Positions 1-7,506 of a DNA stretch of 27,281 nucleotides are shown piece by piece. The stretch is from Nanobdellota archaeon (lineage in GTDB: Archaea; Nanobdellota; Nanobdellia; Parvarchaeales; Parvarchaeaceae): NCBI GenBank assembly GCA_021818665.1, contig JAKATQ010000008.1, forward strand, positions 1-27,281, given 5' to 3'. Within the stretch, counting starts at the first letter, position 1. Every line of letters starts with the position of its first letter. A program made the translations under genes and the position numbers. Under the pieces are notes generated by a model. The model saw nothing but the letters and a program-made list of their open reading frames with translations, was not told the DNA's origin and did no database searches.

Positions 1-3000
1 TTCCCAGTAGTTATATTTATCTTGTTATTCTGCTTTATGACGGTATTTCCCCCGTTTGTGTCCTTGGTATACACAGATTTTACAGTCGTGCCGCTAAAAT
101 TGTCGTAATATAAGAAAACGTCTGCGCCGTCATCATATTGTCCATAAACTTTTGAAAGTGTCGGAGCTTCGCCTACTTTTTTGTTGTTTAATAAATTCGT
201 CGTGTTGGTTGCGATGCCGATTTCTATGTCATTTAGCGTGAACGACGGCGGTATGCCGTTCTTTAGATATATCCAAAATAGAGCATATTTTGAAGTATAG
301 CTTTCGAGCCACGATGGCAAGATATCCCCATTCGTAGAATTAAAAAATTCTACGTTTTGGAATGCGTATTTCCCCGACAAGTTCATGACATTATCAAAAT
401 ACGCAGACGAAATGTTCAAACGCAGGCTAAAGTTTACTGGCACCGGCAGGGCCTGTGAATTTATGACTGAAAGCGGCTCTACAAAGGCCACCTGAGACGG
501 TGCCGGCACCACTACATCCCAAAAAGTTATGTTTCCTGTCCCAGTGATATTGGATGAAGCAGATATTCTGTAGTTCCCAACAGGTAGTGCCGCGATATAA
601 GTTGCGATTTTCCTTGAAGGTCCGGCTAAAAGCGCTCCGTTTACGTACAATCTTACTATAGCATTGGTCTCGTTGCTATAAACTGTGAAGTTCTGGTCGG
701 TCGAATTTGTGCCCGTAACGTTCCTGTATGTAACGCCGTCTATGAAGAGTTGCAACGTCCTTGTGATATTTGCGTTTGTAAATGTTTGTTTTGGATTCTC
801 TCCGTTCGGGGGGTATGTTGTAAGCGCCAGCCAGCCGGCTTTTACCGTTATTGTGCCGTTATGCTGTGACGAAAACCCTATGGGACTCTCGCCGCCTGCA
901 AAATTTATCTCAGCGCTATCTCCTGGCTCTGATGCCAAGGCGGTTTTACCGCTGTACGCAAGCGAATATAATGAATATGCCCCGAACAACTTAGTCATAG
1001 ATGCATTTTCATCAAGCACGCCAGCATTGAATACTCCAAACGTATCGTTTAACGTACCTATCAAAGACCCGTTGTGAACGGCTCCGGCTGCCGTGAACCC
1101 AATCCCGCCGCGGTTACACGGATTTGTGCTTATCGTACCGTTTATCTCTCCATAAAAGTAAATGACCGCCGCAGTTAGATTTTGCGGTATAGTAAGGCTA
1201 GAAGTACAACCATCGCTCCCTCCCGATCCGCCAGGATTGAATGTTATCCCATTGTTTATCTTATAGTTTGGAGATCCTGAAGCTGTCCAGCCATTTGGAA
1301 GCGAAGTCCCTCCAAAGTTGGTATAATATTGGAACACGTCAGAACCGTCGTCGTATTTCCCATATGGAGTTGAGAATCCGGCGTATTCGCCTACATCGAC
1401 ACCGTTGAAGAAGTTCGTGGTTATTTTTCCAAATCCTAAATAGATGACCATCGAGGAAAACGCGTTCAGCCCAGAGAGTTTAAGCCAGAACGTTGCAGAC
1501 GATGACGTGCTGTATTGTCCGCTACTGAGCCAGGAAGGTATGATAGTTCCGTTTATATAAAAGAATTCCAGGTTCTGGAGATTTATAGCTTCGTATTCCT
1601 GATACAGTGACGGGTCTATAGTTACCGACTGTTGGAAGGGGTTCGTGGTCGAAGAGTTCTGTAAATTAGATATTACTATCGGCATATAATTTATTATACC
1701 AACTGGCGCAAATACTTGTATCTGGCTGTTCACCGCAGACACGACGGGTACTCCGTTTCGCGTCGGGGTTACGCCAAAATAAGTTACACTATGGTTGGAC
1801 CAGAGAGCGGTATAACTGTCACCGCCGTCCTCGAAATAGTTAAGCTCTATACGATAATCTCCGCTCAAATTTACCGCGCCAGAATATTCAGTCGCAGCTT
1901 GCGTCTTCCAGCCAGAAAACACGTTGTTAAGATTTTGGAGACTACTTAACCAGCGGTAGCTAAAAGGACTGTACGCCGTATTGTTGTAACTCATGGCTAT
2001 CCCATCGTCTCCAAGTCCATAAAATTTTGTGGTGCCGTTGGTTTTTACAAATCCTATCAATTTTAATATCCATGAATTACTAGGATTGGATACTGGTGGA
2101 TTTGGATACGCGACTCCTCCCGTATAACCATTTTGGTAATTGAGTATTACATCGTTTTCTAAAGTGCCGTCGACGCTTCCCGTAAATCCGCTGAGAGTCG
2201 TATAAAATGGTGGTGTAGAAGCCGAAAACTGCGCACACGTGTTTATGCTAGTCGTGTTTGATATTGGTTCGGCGTATATCTGTCCCTCGTAATTCGTATT
2301 GTCGCATGTGCCACCGCTGTAATAATATATCTGGTACAGCGCCCCTGAATCCATAACATTTGCTATATTATCGTATATTCCAAACGGATTCGACCATTGC
2401 GCAGCTTCGCCCTGCCCTATGCCATTATAAGTACCTATTGGTAGGAAGACCATCTGTATCAAAGTAGATCTGTTGGCTGGGATAGAGTGCGTTAGTTTTA
2501 TCCAGAATACCGACGTTTTTGCGCTTGTGTTGCATCCGCTCTCGCACCAGCTGTTGAGTAGCTGTGAACCGTTATAAAAACGGATGTTGCCTAGGTCAGG
2601 ATAAAGAGAGCCGATGAAGTCTGACGGACTAAAAACGACCTCTTGTTGGGTCGTGGCTGGCGTAGTAGTTTCAGACGTTATCGTTACGTTAGTTAAGGTG
2701 GTACGAATATCTACCGGTATTGGATTTTTGGAAGGGACAAGGACTATCCGTCCGCTCGCTGTCTGATTAATGTTTGTAATAGACGACTCGGAATAGGATA
2801 CAGAAAGAGTAGCCCTTGTCTGAGAATTCTGAAAACTACCTAAAAATATGCACACTATGCTCTGACCAGGATAAAGTTCATTGGATGTAGTTTCACCCGC
2901 AAAATTGCACAGATATTCCGGGTAAGTGTTTCCGTAGGCCGATAGCACAACCCTAGATATGTTTATAGGCTGATTCACGTTGTTTACAAGCTGCACTTCG

Positions 3001-3188
3001 AAGGTAGTCGTATTCGCCACCGCGCCGGCAACCGTTATTCCGCTGAAACCACTTATCACAGGTGCCGGCGTGCCGCCTATGGTTATTATACCAAAGTTGA
3101 ATAAGATAAAAAGCACCAGCACGACGAGGAGTATCATCCAGCCGTAAGTGACAATGAACTCGACGGCACTCTGGCCTTTTCCACGCAT
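1..3188 (-). CDS. Giant pilin-anchored surface protein with DUF2341-like and PA14-like modules (partial, C-terminus beyond window)
   Basis: An open frame runs on the minus strand from ATG 3188 off the window edge, giving about 1062 residues. The N-terminus (MRGKGQSAVEFIVTYG, then a hydrophobic stretch to about residue 36) matches the archaeal type IV pilin (class III) signal, with likely cleavage before QSAVEF. Three modules share a pattern: a W-L/C-E-S segment followed by F-W-I/L-K-L, then a Y-G-x-Y-D-D-G-x-D-V-F-like stretch. They lie near residues 200-280, 535-620 and 940-1020 and resemble DUF2341. Between the first two, about residues 370-465, a PA14-like segment holds GLGDDG and Y-R-I-E-L-x-Y-F-E-D. 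Sequons are frequent and Cys are few. The role is inferred: a cell-surface adhesin or glycan-binding fibre. A TATA box at 3211-3220 implies a leaderless mRNA. Domain calls are by eye. Confidence 0.85.
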   Translation of the reverse strand, partial: MRGKGQSAVEFIVTYGWMILLVVLVLFILFNFGIITIGGTPAPVISGFSGITVAGAVANTTTFEVQLVNNVNQPINISRVVLSAYGNTYPEYLCNFAGETTSNELYPGQSIVCIFLGSFQNSQTRATLSVSYSESSITNINQTASGRIVLVPSKNPIPVDIRTTLTNVTITSETTTPATTQQEVVFSPSDFIGSLYPDLGNIRFYNGSQLLNSWCESGCNTSAKTSVFWIKLTHSIPANRSTLIQMVFLPIGTYNGIGQGEAAQWSNPFGIYDNIANVMDSGALYQIYYYSGGTCDNTNYEGQIYAEPISNTTSINTCAQFSASTPPFYTTLSGFTGSVDGTLENDVILNYQNGYTGGVAYPNPPVSNPSNSWILKLIGFVKTNGTTKFYGLGDDGIAMSYNNTAYSPFSYRWLSSLQNLNNVFSGWKTQAATEYSGAVNLSGDYRIELNYFEDGGDSYTALWSNHSVTYFGVTPTRNGVPVVSAVNSQIQVFAPVGIINYMPIVISNLQNSSTTNPFQQSVTIDPSLYQEYEAINLQNLEFFYINGTIIPSWLSSGQYSTSSSATFWLKLSGLNAFSSMVIYLGFGKITTNFFNGVDVGEYAGFSTPYGKYDDGSDVFQYYTNFGGTSLPNGWTASGSPNYKINNGITFNPGGSGGSDGCTSSLTIPQNLTAAVIYFYGEINGTISTNPCNRGGIGFTAAGAVHNGSLIGTLNDTFGVFNAGVLDENASMTKLFGAYSLYSLAYSGKTALASEPGDSAEINFAGGESPIGFSSQHNGTITVKAGWLALTTYPPNGENPKQTFTNANITRTLQLFIDGVTYRNVTGTNSTDQNFTVYSNETNAIVRLYVNGALLAGPSRKIATYIAALPVGNYRISASSNITGTGNITFWDVVVPAPSQVAFVEPLSVINSQALPVPVNFSLRLNISSAYFDNVMNLSGKYAFQNVEFFNSTNGDILPSWLESYTSKYALFWIYLKNGIPPSFTLNDIEIGIATNTTNLLNNKKVGEAPTLSKVYGQYDDGADVFLYYDNFSGTTVKSVYTKDTNGGNTVIKQNNKINITTG

Positions 3189-3210
3189 TCGAATAAGATA
3201 AATCACGTAA

Positions 3211-3220
3211 ATTTAAAGCT
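3211..3220 (-). promoter_or_regulatory. TATA box for the giant surface protein
   Basis: The minus strand reads AGCTTTAAAT. Its centre is about 26 bp upstream of ATG 3188, so transcription should begin at or next to the start codon (leaderless). Confidence 0.6.
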
Positions 3221-3261
3221 AAAAATCCCGCAGCCTGCGCATCCTACTTAAGCAGAGTTCC

Positions 3262-3650
3262 TTAGACAACGGACGACGTATCGGCCTGTGCGGATTTTGC
3301 GTACGGCGCGGCTATCCCATGCCTTGCACAGACTTTCGACGCTTGCTTGTACGCATCTGTGTATCTTCTGTAATTGGCATTAAAGGATCCTATTCAGGAA
3401 GAAAGGCCATCAGATACAGGACGAATGAATTTGCGCCTGAATCGGCTGTGTACGCGACAACCCCGAGAAGGACGCTGCCCACCATCCCAGCGGCTTGCAG
3501 CATACGCGTATTCCATTTTTCCTGTAAACCACCGCCGCCGTATCCTCCGAATATTTTTTCAGCCACATTCAGGGAGTCTGAAAGACGCTGTGAAAATTCG
3601 TTTATCTTGACAGGATTTCTTCAAGATTTTCCTTTTTCTTGGACTGAGAT
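3262..3650 (-). pseudogene. Frame-disrupted small membrane protein
   Basis: Coding-like peptide runs on in three frames with no start codon that covers them all. One frame gives SQSKKKENLEEILSR then a stop. A second gives about 70 codons (from INEFSQRLSDSLNVAEKIF, through a GGYGGGG turn and a hydrophobic segment VGSVLLGVVAY, to MAFLPE and a stop at 3390-3392). A third continues with GSFNANYRRYTDAYKQ and ends in a stop at 3262-3264. Each jump could be repaired by a single-base change, so this reads as one protein broken by two or more frameshifts. Either it is a decaying gene or the assembly has local indels here. A shorter intact product from GTG in the second frame (58 codons) is possible. 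No family recognised. Confidence 0.45.
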
Positions 3651-3759
3651 ATACTACGGTTCGGTTCCCAACGTACCGCTGTTTAAAGTGCTGACACTCA
3701 TTTTCAACTTGTAGAATTTTGCTGTGTTCTCGGCCGTGCTCTTGAGGCCCTCGTAAATC

Positions 3760-4053
3760 TCATTGAGTTTCTTCGCTTTCTTGAGGGAAAAACGCCAGTG
3801 CCCATCCGGCCGCCATCACGGCTATGCCGAGGTTCTGGCTAAAGATGCCATCGTAATAAGTTAGCCATGCATAAGCTACGGCAATGTATTCGGAAGCTAC
3901 TCCGAAGGCAAATAGAATCTTATACGATAGCGCCGCTCTGGAAAGGCGTTTCATCTCCTCAAGGGTCGCATGCATGTCGGCATTGCCACTATCCACGATT
4001 GCCGTTATAAAAACTCTGGATGATACGCTCTTAGATATGTCTCTTTTTTGCAT
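3760..4053 (-). CDS. Small two-TM membrane protein, probably frameshifted near its C-terminus
   Basis: A 97-residue open frame from ATG 4053. It has a polar N-terminus, then two hydrophobic segments (about residues 45-66, ILFAFGVASEYIAVAYAW, and 74-90, LGIAVMAAGWALAFF). After the second segment the frame ends within 10 codons. Dropping one base from the five-base A run at 3788-3792 (T run on the coding strand) would extend it by about 44 residues (SLKKAKKLNEIYEGLKSTAENTA and on) to a stop at 3654-3656. That tail is charged, helical and coding-like, so the true gene may span 3654-4053. A TATA box (CTTTAAGTAG, 4073-4082) sits about 26 bp upstream of ATG, so it is probably leaderless. Function unknown. 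Confidence 0.55.
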   Translation of the reverse strand: MQKRDISKSVSSRVFITAIVDSGNADMHATLEEMKRLSRAALSYKILFAFGVASEYIAVAYAWLTYYDGIFSQNLGIAVMAAGWALAFFPQESEETQ

Positions 4054-4132
4054 ACAGGACTTCTTTTATTGCTACTTAAAGAGCGCAGCTATTATTTGAC
4101 GATTCCTTCTGGCGCCGTGCGCACGAGATTGG

Positions 4133-4591
4133 TCATGTGGAAAACCCAGTAAGCAGGCCACATGCAGTGTATATCTCCGTCGCATTTATTGTCGGCGCCT
4201 GATATGAGACACAGAATTGGCGGAGGCTGAACGGCCTCCCGTAAGCGCCGCACGGCGAAAAGCTGGTGTTGGAGTCGGCGAAATACGCCGTAGAGTTGTG
4301 GCCCGCGGTTACGCTGTCGCTCGGCCTGAAGATATCCGTAGAAAGTGTTATGCCGGTGACATTGGTCACGTTTTTTATGCTCGAGTTTAAAAAAAGTACT
4401 TCTGCCCCAGTACCCACAAGATTGACGAAAAGGCCGCTCGAGTTGCACGCTAGTACACTTGCATCGAACGTAGCGTTGGGGTTGCCTGCAGAGTGCGTGC
4501 CTGGTTGTGACAGCAGGAATGCCGCTCCTAGCGCTACGACTATCGCAGCGGCAAGCCACATTATCCTGGACCTTTTGTCGATTATAGCCAT
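4133..4591 (-). CDS. Exported or membrane-anchored protein of unknown function
   Basis: 152 residues with a short basic N-terminus (MAIIDKRSR) and one hydrophobic helix at about residues 11-27, which could be a signal anchor or uncleaved signal. The exterior domain is rich in Asn, Ser and Thr, with several sequons (NAT, NSS, NVT, NST, NTS). Four Cys (LACN, SPCG, QFCV, TACG) could form two disulfides. Small pilin-like or surface proteins of DPANN archaea have this plan, but I do not recognise a family. A TATA-like TATTTATCTA at 4611-4620 places initiation at the ATG. A GGAG lies only 3 nt before the start, too close for a normal ribosome site. The longer overlapping frame from 4604 is a shadow. 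Confidence 0.75.
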   Translation of the reverse strand: MAIIDKRSRIMWLAAAIVVALGAAFLLSQPGTHSAGNPNATFDASVLACNSSGLFVNLVGTGAEVLFLNSSIKNVTNVTGITLSTDIFRPSDSVTAGHNSTAYFADSNTSFSPCGAYGRPFSLRQFCVSYQAPTINATEIYTACGLLTGFST

Positions 4592-4630
4592 ACGCTCCTA
4601 ACAAAATGAATAGATAAATATCTGTCCTGG

Positions 4631-5143
4631 TCAGTAAACGAATGAGACTTTGTGGGTAGCCAAGACCTTGGTCTTGTTCGGCGTAACTGCCTTGACGATA
4701 AAATCAAGCCTTTCTAGCGTGTCATCGTCGGTCACGTGGAATTCCACTACCCTTACTAGATCTGGGACTACGCCACCGATGCCTTTAGCGCGGTCTATCT
4801 CGATGGTGTAAAGATTCTTGTTGACCTGCTGTATATTCTGCTTGTAATTATAATACACCCAACGCGGATCGTGCACGAGCAGGGATTTAAGTCTCTCCTG
4901 TTCCGTCTGTATCTGCGAAGACAGGTCGTGCATGCGGCTCTGAGTTATCATGAAGCTCTTTGGGGTATAGTTCTGTCCAAAGTCTATACCATATTCTCCC
5001 ATCTGCTCGAACTGCGAGAATAAGTCTTTGTCATACAAGGTATCAAAATCCGAGGCGAAATGGCCGTCTCCATCGAATATATCTCCCTCTCCGTTGACAG
5101 TATTTGTTTCAAAATCCTTTATTATCTGATCCAGTGTCTTCAT
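4631..5143 (-). CDS. Hypothetical cytosolic protein
   Basis: 170 residues, acidic, with no hydrophobic helix or signal. The first half is Asp/Gly-rich (DIFDGDGHFASDFD). A helical Gln/Glu-rich middle (about 73-90) may form a short coiled coil. The C-terminal half alternates in a beta-like way (VVEFHVTDDDTLERLDFIVKAVT). I do not recognise the family. Unlike most first genes here it has a real leader: an excellent Shine-Dalgarno AAAGGAGG (5151-5158) lies 7 nt before ATG. A long TATA element (5185-5200) and a perfect dyad lie upstream, so expression is probably regulated. Confidence 0.75.
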   Translation of the reverse strand: MKTLDQIIKDFETNTVNGEGDIFDGDGHFASDFDTLYDKDLFSQFEQMGEYGIDFGQNYTPKSFMITQSRMHDLSSQIQTEQERLKSLLVHDPRWVYYNYKQNIQQVNKNLYTIEIDRAKGIGGVVPDLVRVVEFHVTDDDTLERLDFIVKAVTPNKTKVLATHKVSFVY

Positions 5144-5150
5144 AAACCAA

Positions 5151-5158
5151 CCTCCTTT
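5151..5158 (-). promoter_or_regulatory. Strong Shine-Dalgarno site
   Basis: The coding strand reads AAAGGAGG, 7 nt upstream of ATG 5143. It fixes that start and stands out because most first genes in this window appear leaderless. Confidence 0.8.
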
Positions 5159-5167
5159 GTCCTATAC

Positions 5168-5180
5168 TGTGCAATGCACA
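5168..5180. promoter_or_regulatory. Perfect dyad, candidate operator
   Basis: TGTGCA-A-TGCACA, two 6-bp arms around a single base. It lies between the minus-strand TATA element (5185-5200) and the Shine-Dalgarno site, close to the expected transcription start. A repressor bound here would block the 4631-5143 gene. The regulator is unknown. Confidence 0.45.
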
Positions 5181-5184
5181 CGAT

Positions 5185-5200
5185 GATATATATAATTTAA
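5185..5200 (-). promoter_or_regulatory. TATA element for the 4631-5143 gene
   Basis: The minus strand reads TTAAATTATATATATC. The predicted start is near 5163-5167, leaving a leader of about 20 nt that holds the Shine-Dalgarno site. Confidence 0.55.
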
Positions 5201-5214
5201 GGCCCGATAAAAAG

Positions 5215-5224
5215 GCTTTTATGC
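5215..5224 (+). promoter_or_regulatory. TATA-like box for the 5245 gene
   Basis: GCTTTTATGC is centred about 26 bp before ATG 5245, implying leaderless transcription. The region is a divergent promoter shared with the minus-strand gene ending at 4631. Confidence 0.4.
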
Positions 5225-5244
5225 CCGGGGGCGTTTAGTTTTGT

Positions 5245-5622
5245 ATGGCGGCCAGAAGGCGTTTGCACAGTGGAAGAGAAAACCTCAGCCCGTGGTGGAT
5301 CTTTGCCGGCGTATTCCAAATCGGTCTTCTGTTCAGCGGGATATGGCTGGGCAGGCTAAAGAGCCGGCACAGGAACGCAGGGGCGGTCTTCGCTGTCCTG
5401 TTTATAATCACTGTTTTCATAAATGGCGTGACGTACGGCCAGAACAACGCCGCGATAGCACTGGCGTGGCTGGGCATAGAGTTCTTCATAGCCATAAGCG
5501 TAGCGATGTACTATCAGAGGTCAGACAAGGCTTTAAGCGATCTTTCGGCTTACGTCGCCATCGGACTCGTCATAGGGCTTGCAGTAAGCGTGCTCCTGAA
5601 CTCTTTCTGGATAATCCTCTGA
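5245..5622 (+). CDS. Four-helix membrane protein of unknown function
   Basis: 125 residues. A basic N-terminus (MAARRRLHSGRENLSP) leads into four hydrophobic segments at about residues 17-36, 45-63, 68-88 and 100-124. The loops are short (GRLKSRHRN, YYQRSDKAL). Arginines concentrate in the N-terminus and the first loop. It reaches its stop with almost no C-terminal tail. No family recognised and no catalytic motif seen. It is convergent with orc1 (gap about 48 bp) and divergent from the 4631-5143 gene. The alternative frame starting at 5241 is Arg/Pro-rich nonsense and was discarded. Confidence 0.75.
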   Translation: MAARRRLHSGRENLSPWWIFAGVFQIGLLFSGIWLGRLKSRHRNAGAVFAVLFIITVFINGVTYGQNNAAIALAWLGIEFFIAISVAMYYQRSDKALSDLSAYVAIGLVIGLAVSVLLNSFWIIL

Positions 5623-5670
5623 GAAAGATCCCGGCTGCCGGAAATATCTTGTCTCAAATTCTTTATATAT

Positions 5671-6942
5671 TCAGTTGAGCTCGTCCCTTATTATTCCTTC
5701 AACCTTACCGAGGAGCGAAGCCGAAAATGCTACGTTCAGCTCCCTCGTCCTGCCCTGTCTCCCGTGGCTTACCACTCTTGACATAACGAGGGAGTTATAA
5801 TCCATATCCGCTATGAGGTCTGATACTCTCCTGAATGTCAATTCCTTCAGCCCGTACCTCTCGGCTATCTTGTGATAGTAGTCGTAGACCTCGCCACTGT
5901 AGACTTTCCCGAGTCTTTTATGCCTTGCGACCTCTATTATCGACAGCAGCACGCACTTGTGCTGCTTTGTCATCGATTTTATGACTTCTTCGGTTATGTT
6001 CTGCTCAAGAACGCCGGATGCCTTGTCTAGGTCTTCTTCGGTCACCGTGCTCCTGCCGACCTGCTGCGCCTGCTCACCAGCGACCTTTAGCATGTTCAGG
6101 GCTTTTCTTATGTCTCCATGTTCCTGGGCGGCCAATGCGGCGCACTTCCGCATGACGTCGATTCCGACCGCATGGTCGAAGAACGCTTCCTTGGCACGTG
6201 TTGAAAGTATGTCCTCTATCTCGATCGCGTTGTACGGCCTGAACACTATCTCTATCGGGCTCAACGAGCTCCTTACTCTCTGGTCGAGCGAGGCTTTTAG
6301 GTCCGTGTTATTGGATATGCCGATTATGGATAGTTTTGCCCTGTCCATCGACTCGTTGAGCCTCAAAAGACTGTAGAGGGCGCCGTCTCCGGCGTGCTGT
6401 ATCAATTTTTCTATCTCGTCGAGTATAAGTATAAGATAGCGGTCCTGCGTGTCTATGGCCTTTCTTAACTTGTCATAAAGCGACTTTACCGACAAGCCGC
6501 TCGTCGGCGTCTTGATGCCGAGCACCGTGCACAGATGGGTCATCAGCTGATATTCCGTGTACATATTGCCCATGCGGCAGTTGATATACAACGGCAGGAC
6601 ATTCACGTTCTTATCGGCCGCCATGGCTCCCAGGTTTTGCGCGACATATTTGGTGACAAGAGTCTTACCGGTGCCGGAAAAACCGTATATCAGCAGGTTG
6701 GAAACTCTTTCCAGAAGCAGGCTTGGCGCAAGTATGTTGGAGAGCGTCTCGATTTCGCTGTCCCGGTGCGGTATGGATTCGGGTCTGAAGGAAGAAGACA
6801 GTACTTCCTTGTTCTTGAATATCCTTTTCTTCTGAAGGAATGTATTGAAGATGTCTTTGGGGTTCGCGCTTTTCTTAGCGTCGTCTGTAGACGCTCTCGT
6901 TACATTGAAGCCTGTGGTTTTTTCGGACGGATTTTGATCCAT
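5671..6942 (-). CDS. orc1/cdc6: Orc1/Cdc6 replication initiator
   Basis: 423 residues, the usual family length. AAA+ features are in order: Walker A GFSGTGKT (87-94), Walker B ILILDEIE (171-178), sensor 1 around N211-N212 (IIGISNNTD), and the sensor 2 arginine in GDIRKAL (about 279). A winged-helix region follows from about 325, with VYDYYHKIAERYGLKELTFRRVSDLI as the putative recognition part. Archaeal Orc1/Cdc6 binds origin recognition boxes and helps load the MCM helicase. A TATA box (6978-6989) gives a leader of about 16 nt. The gene is divergent from an AT-rich intergenic region carrying box-like repeats, the classic orc1-oriC arrangement. The first 50 residues are polar and probably flexible. 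Confidence 0.95.
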   Translation of the reverse strand: MDQNPSEKTTGFNVTRASTDDAKKSANPKDIFNTFLQKKRIFKNKEVLSSSFRPESIPHRDSEIETLSNILAPSLLLERVSNLLIYGFSGTGKTLVTKYVAQNLGAMAADKNVNVLPLYINCRMGNMYTEYQLMTHLCTVLGIKTPTSGLSVKSLYDKLRKAIDTQDRYLILILDEIEKLIQHAGDGALYSLLRLNESMDRAKLSIIGISNNTDLKASLDQRVRSSLSPIEIVFRPYNAIEIEDILSTRAKEAFFDHAVGIDVMRKCAALAAQEHGDIRKALNMLKVAGEQAQQVGRSTVTEEDLDKASGVLEQNITEEVIKSMTKQHKCVLLSIIEVARHKRLGKVYSGEVYDYYHKIAERYGLKELTFRRVSDLIADMDYNSLVMSRVVSHGRQGRTRELNVAFSASLLGKVEGIIRDELN

Positions 6943-6977
6943 AAGTAACGTTTTTGATTAATTACTATAAGATTTTT

Positions 6978-6989
6978 CTATTTAAATAG
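6978..6989 (-). promoter_or_regulatory. orc1 TATA box
   Basis: CTATTTAAATAG is itself palindromic and followed on the plus strand by GTGTTG. It places the orc1 start near 6958. The adjacent TAGGTGT matches the G-rich flank of the origin boxes, so Orc1 may autoregulate (inference). Confidence 0.5.
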
Positions 6990-7001
6990 GTGTTGTGAAC
7001 A

Positions 7002-7017
7002 AAAGTTATATAACTTT
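7002..7017. repeat. 16-bp palindrome and direct repeat upstream of orc1
   Basis: AAAGTTATATAACTTT is a perfect palindrome. Its TTATATAACT half recurs in direct orientation at 7020-7029, a 14-bp period. It could be a protein-binding or unwinding site. Confidence 0.5.
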
Positions 7018-7050
7018 AATTATATAACTGTAGTTTACTATCCACACAGA

Positions 7051-7074
7051 GACACCTACATTTCCACTGGAAAG
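7051..7074 (-). repeat. Origin recognition box-like element 1
   Basis: The minus strand reads TTTCCAGTGGAAATGTAGGT, with the G-rich TAGGTGT tail on the 3' side. This is the order seen in archaeal ORBs (dyad core plus G string). Confidence 0.65.
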
Positions 7075-7116
7075 GATTTATAGTCTTTGTAGACGAGCTT
7101 TTATAGCCTCTTATTC

Positions 7117-7140
7117 TTATTATTCTATATAGAATAATAA
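7117..7140. repeat. 24-bp perfect AT palindrome in the origin
   Basis: Symmetric about the CTATATAG core at 7125-7132, with 12-bp arms. It is followed by more AT-only sequence up to 7157 and lies between ORB-like elements 1 and 2. It is a candidate duplex-unwinding element or cruciform. Confidence 0.6.
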
Positions 7141-7170
7141 ATTATTATAATATAATAGCTCCATAGGAAA

Positions 7171-7200
7171 TATAGGTGTGTTCCACTGGAAATTCGCAGG
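7171..7200. repeat. Origin recognition box-like element 2
   Basis: TAGGTGTGTTCCACTGGAAA followed by TTCGCAGG. The dyad core is clear. G-rich flanks occur on both sides, so orientation is ambiguous. Confidence 0.6.
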
Positions 7201-7342
7201 GCCTTGTTATAAATCAGAAAATCGTCTGGAACGGAAACAAAAAAGTTTGAAAAAATAATTTTTCACAAAAATAGGAATCAAACGTTTGTGATTCGTCTCG
7301 ATGGTTTTTCTTTTAAAAATCTGATCGTACAGCGATAGAAAA

Positions 7343-7352
7343 CTTTAAATAG
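7343..7352 (+). promoter_or_regulatory. Strong TATA box in the origin region
   Basis: CTTTAAATAG predicts a start near 7374, inside the 7359-7378 inverted repeat and 9 nt before the ATG at 7383. It could drive the small ORF, an untranslated leader for the 7511 operon, or origin transcription. Confidence 0.5.
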
Positions 7353-7358
7353 TAGAAC

Positions 7359-7378
7359 ATTATCTTACTTAAGATAAT
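7359..7378. repeat. Inverted repeat at a predicted transcription start
   Basis: ATTATCTTA-CT-TAAGATAAT, 9-bp perfect arms. It overlaps the start expected from the TATA box at 7343-7352, so it may be an operator. A second 16-bp palindrome (ACAAAAATATTTTTGT) follows at 7391-7406. Confidence 0.5.
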
Positions 7379-7382
7379 ATTT

Positions 7383-7505
7383 ATGAAAGCACAAAAATAT
7401 TTTTGTAGTATTTTAAGTATTACTTATCTATTTTTATCTTCAACGTCCAACGCAAACAATGGTTCAAGGCGGCTAAGCCTATACAGTGGAAACACAGGGG
7501 TGTAG
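7383..7505 (+). CDS. Possible 40-residue small protein or leader peptide (doubtful)
   Basis: ATG 7383 opens a 40-codon frame starting MKAQKYFCSILSITYLFLSS, which looks like a signal peptide. It continues with a short polar tail and ends at TAG 7503-7505, six bases before the next gene. A strong TATA box lies at the right distance. Against it, the region is AT-rich origin sequence, its 3' end coincides with ORB-like element 3, and no homologue is recognised. It may be chance. Confidence 0.2.
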   Translation: MKAQKYFCSILSITYLFLSSTSNANNGSRRLSLYSGNTGV

Positions 7506-7506
7506 G
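7483..7506 (+). repeat. Origin recognition box-like element 3
   Basis: ACAGTGGAAACACAGGGGTG followed by TAGG. This is the closest of the three to the archaeal ORB pattern (core, AAAC, G string). It overlaps the likely initiation point of the 7511 operon, so Orc1 binding could affect that promoter. Confidence 0.65.

Noticed and set aside
685..1077. Plus-strand open frame of 130 codons
   Set aside because: It lies entirely antisense to the large surface-protein gene, whose domain pattern and sequons establish the coding strand.
3319..3714. Plus-strand open frame of 131 codons
   Set aside because: Composition is Cys/Arg/Pro-rich and unstructured; the minus strand shows continuous coding-like peptides over the same span.
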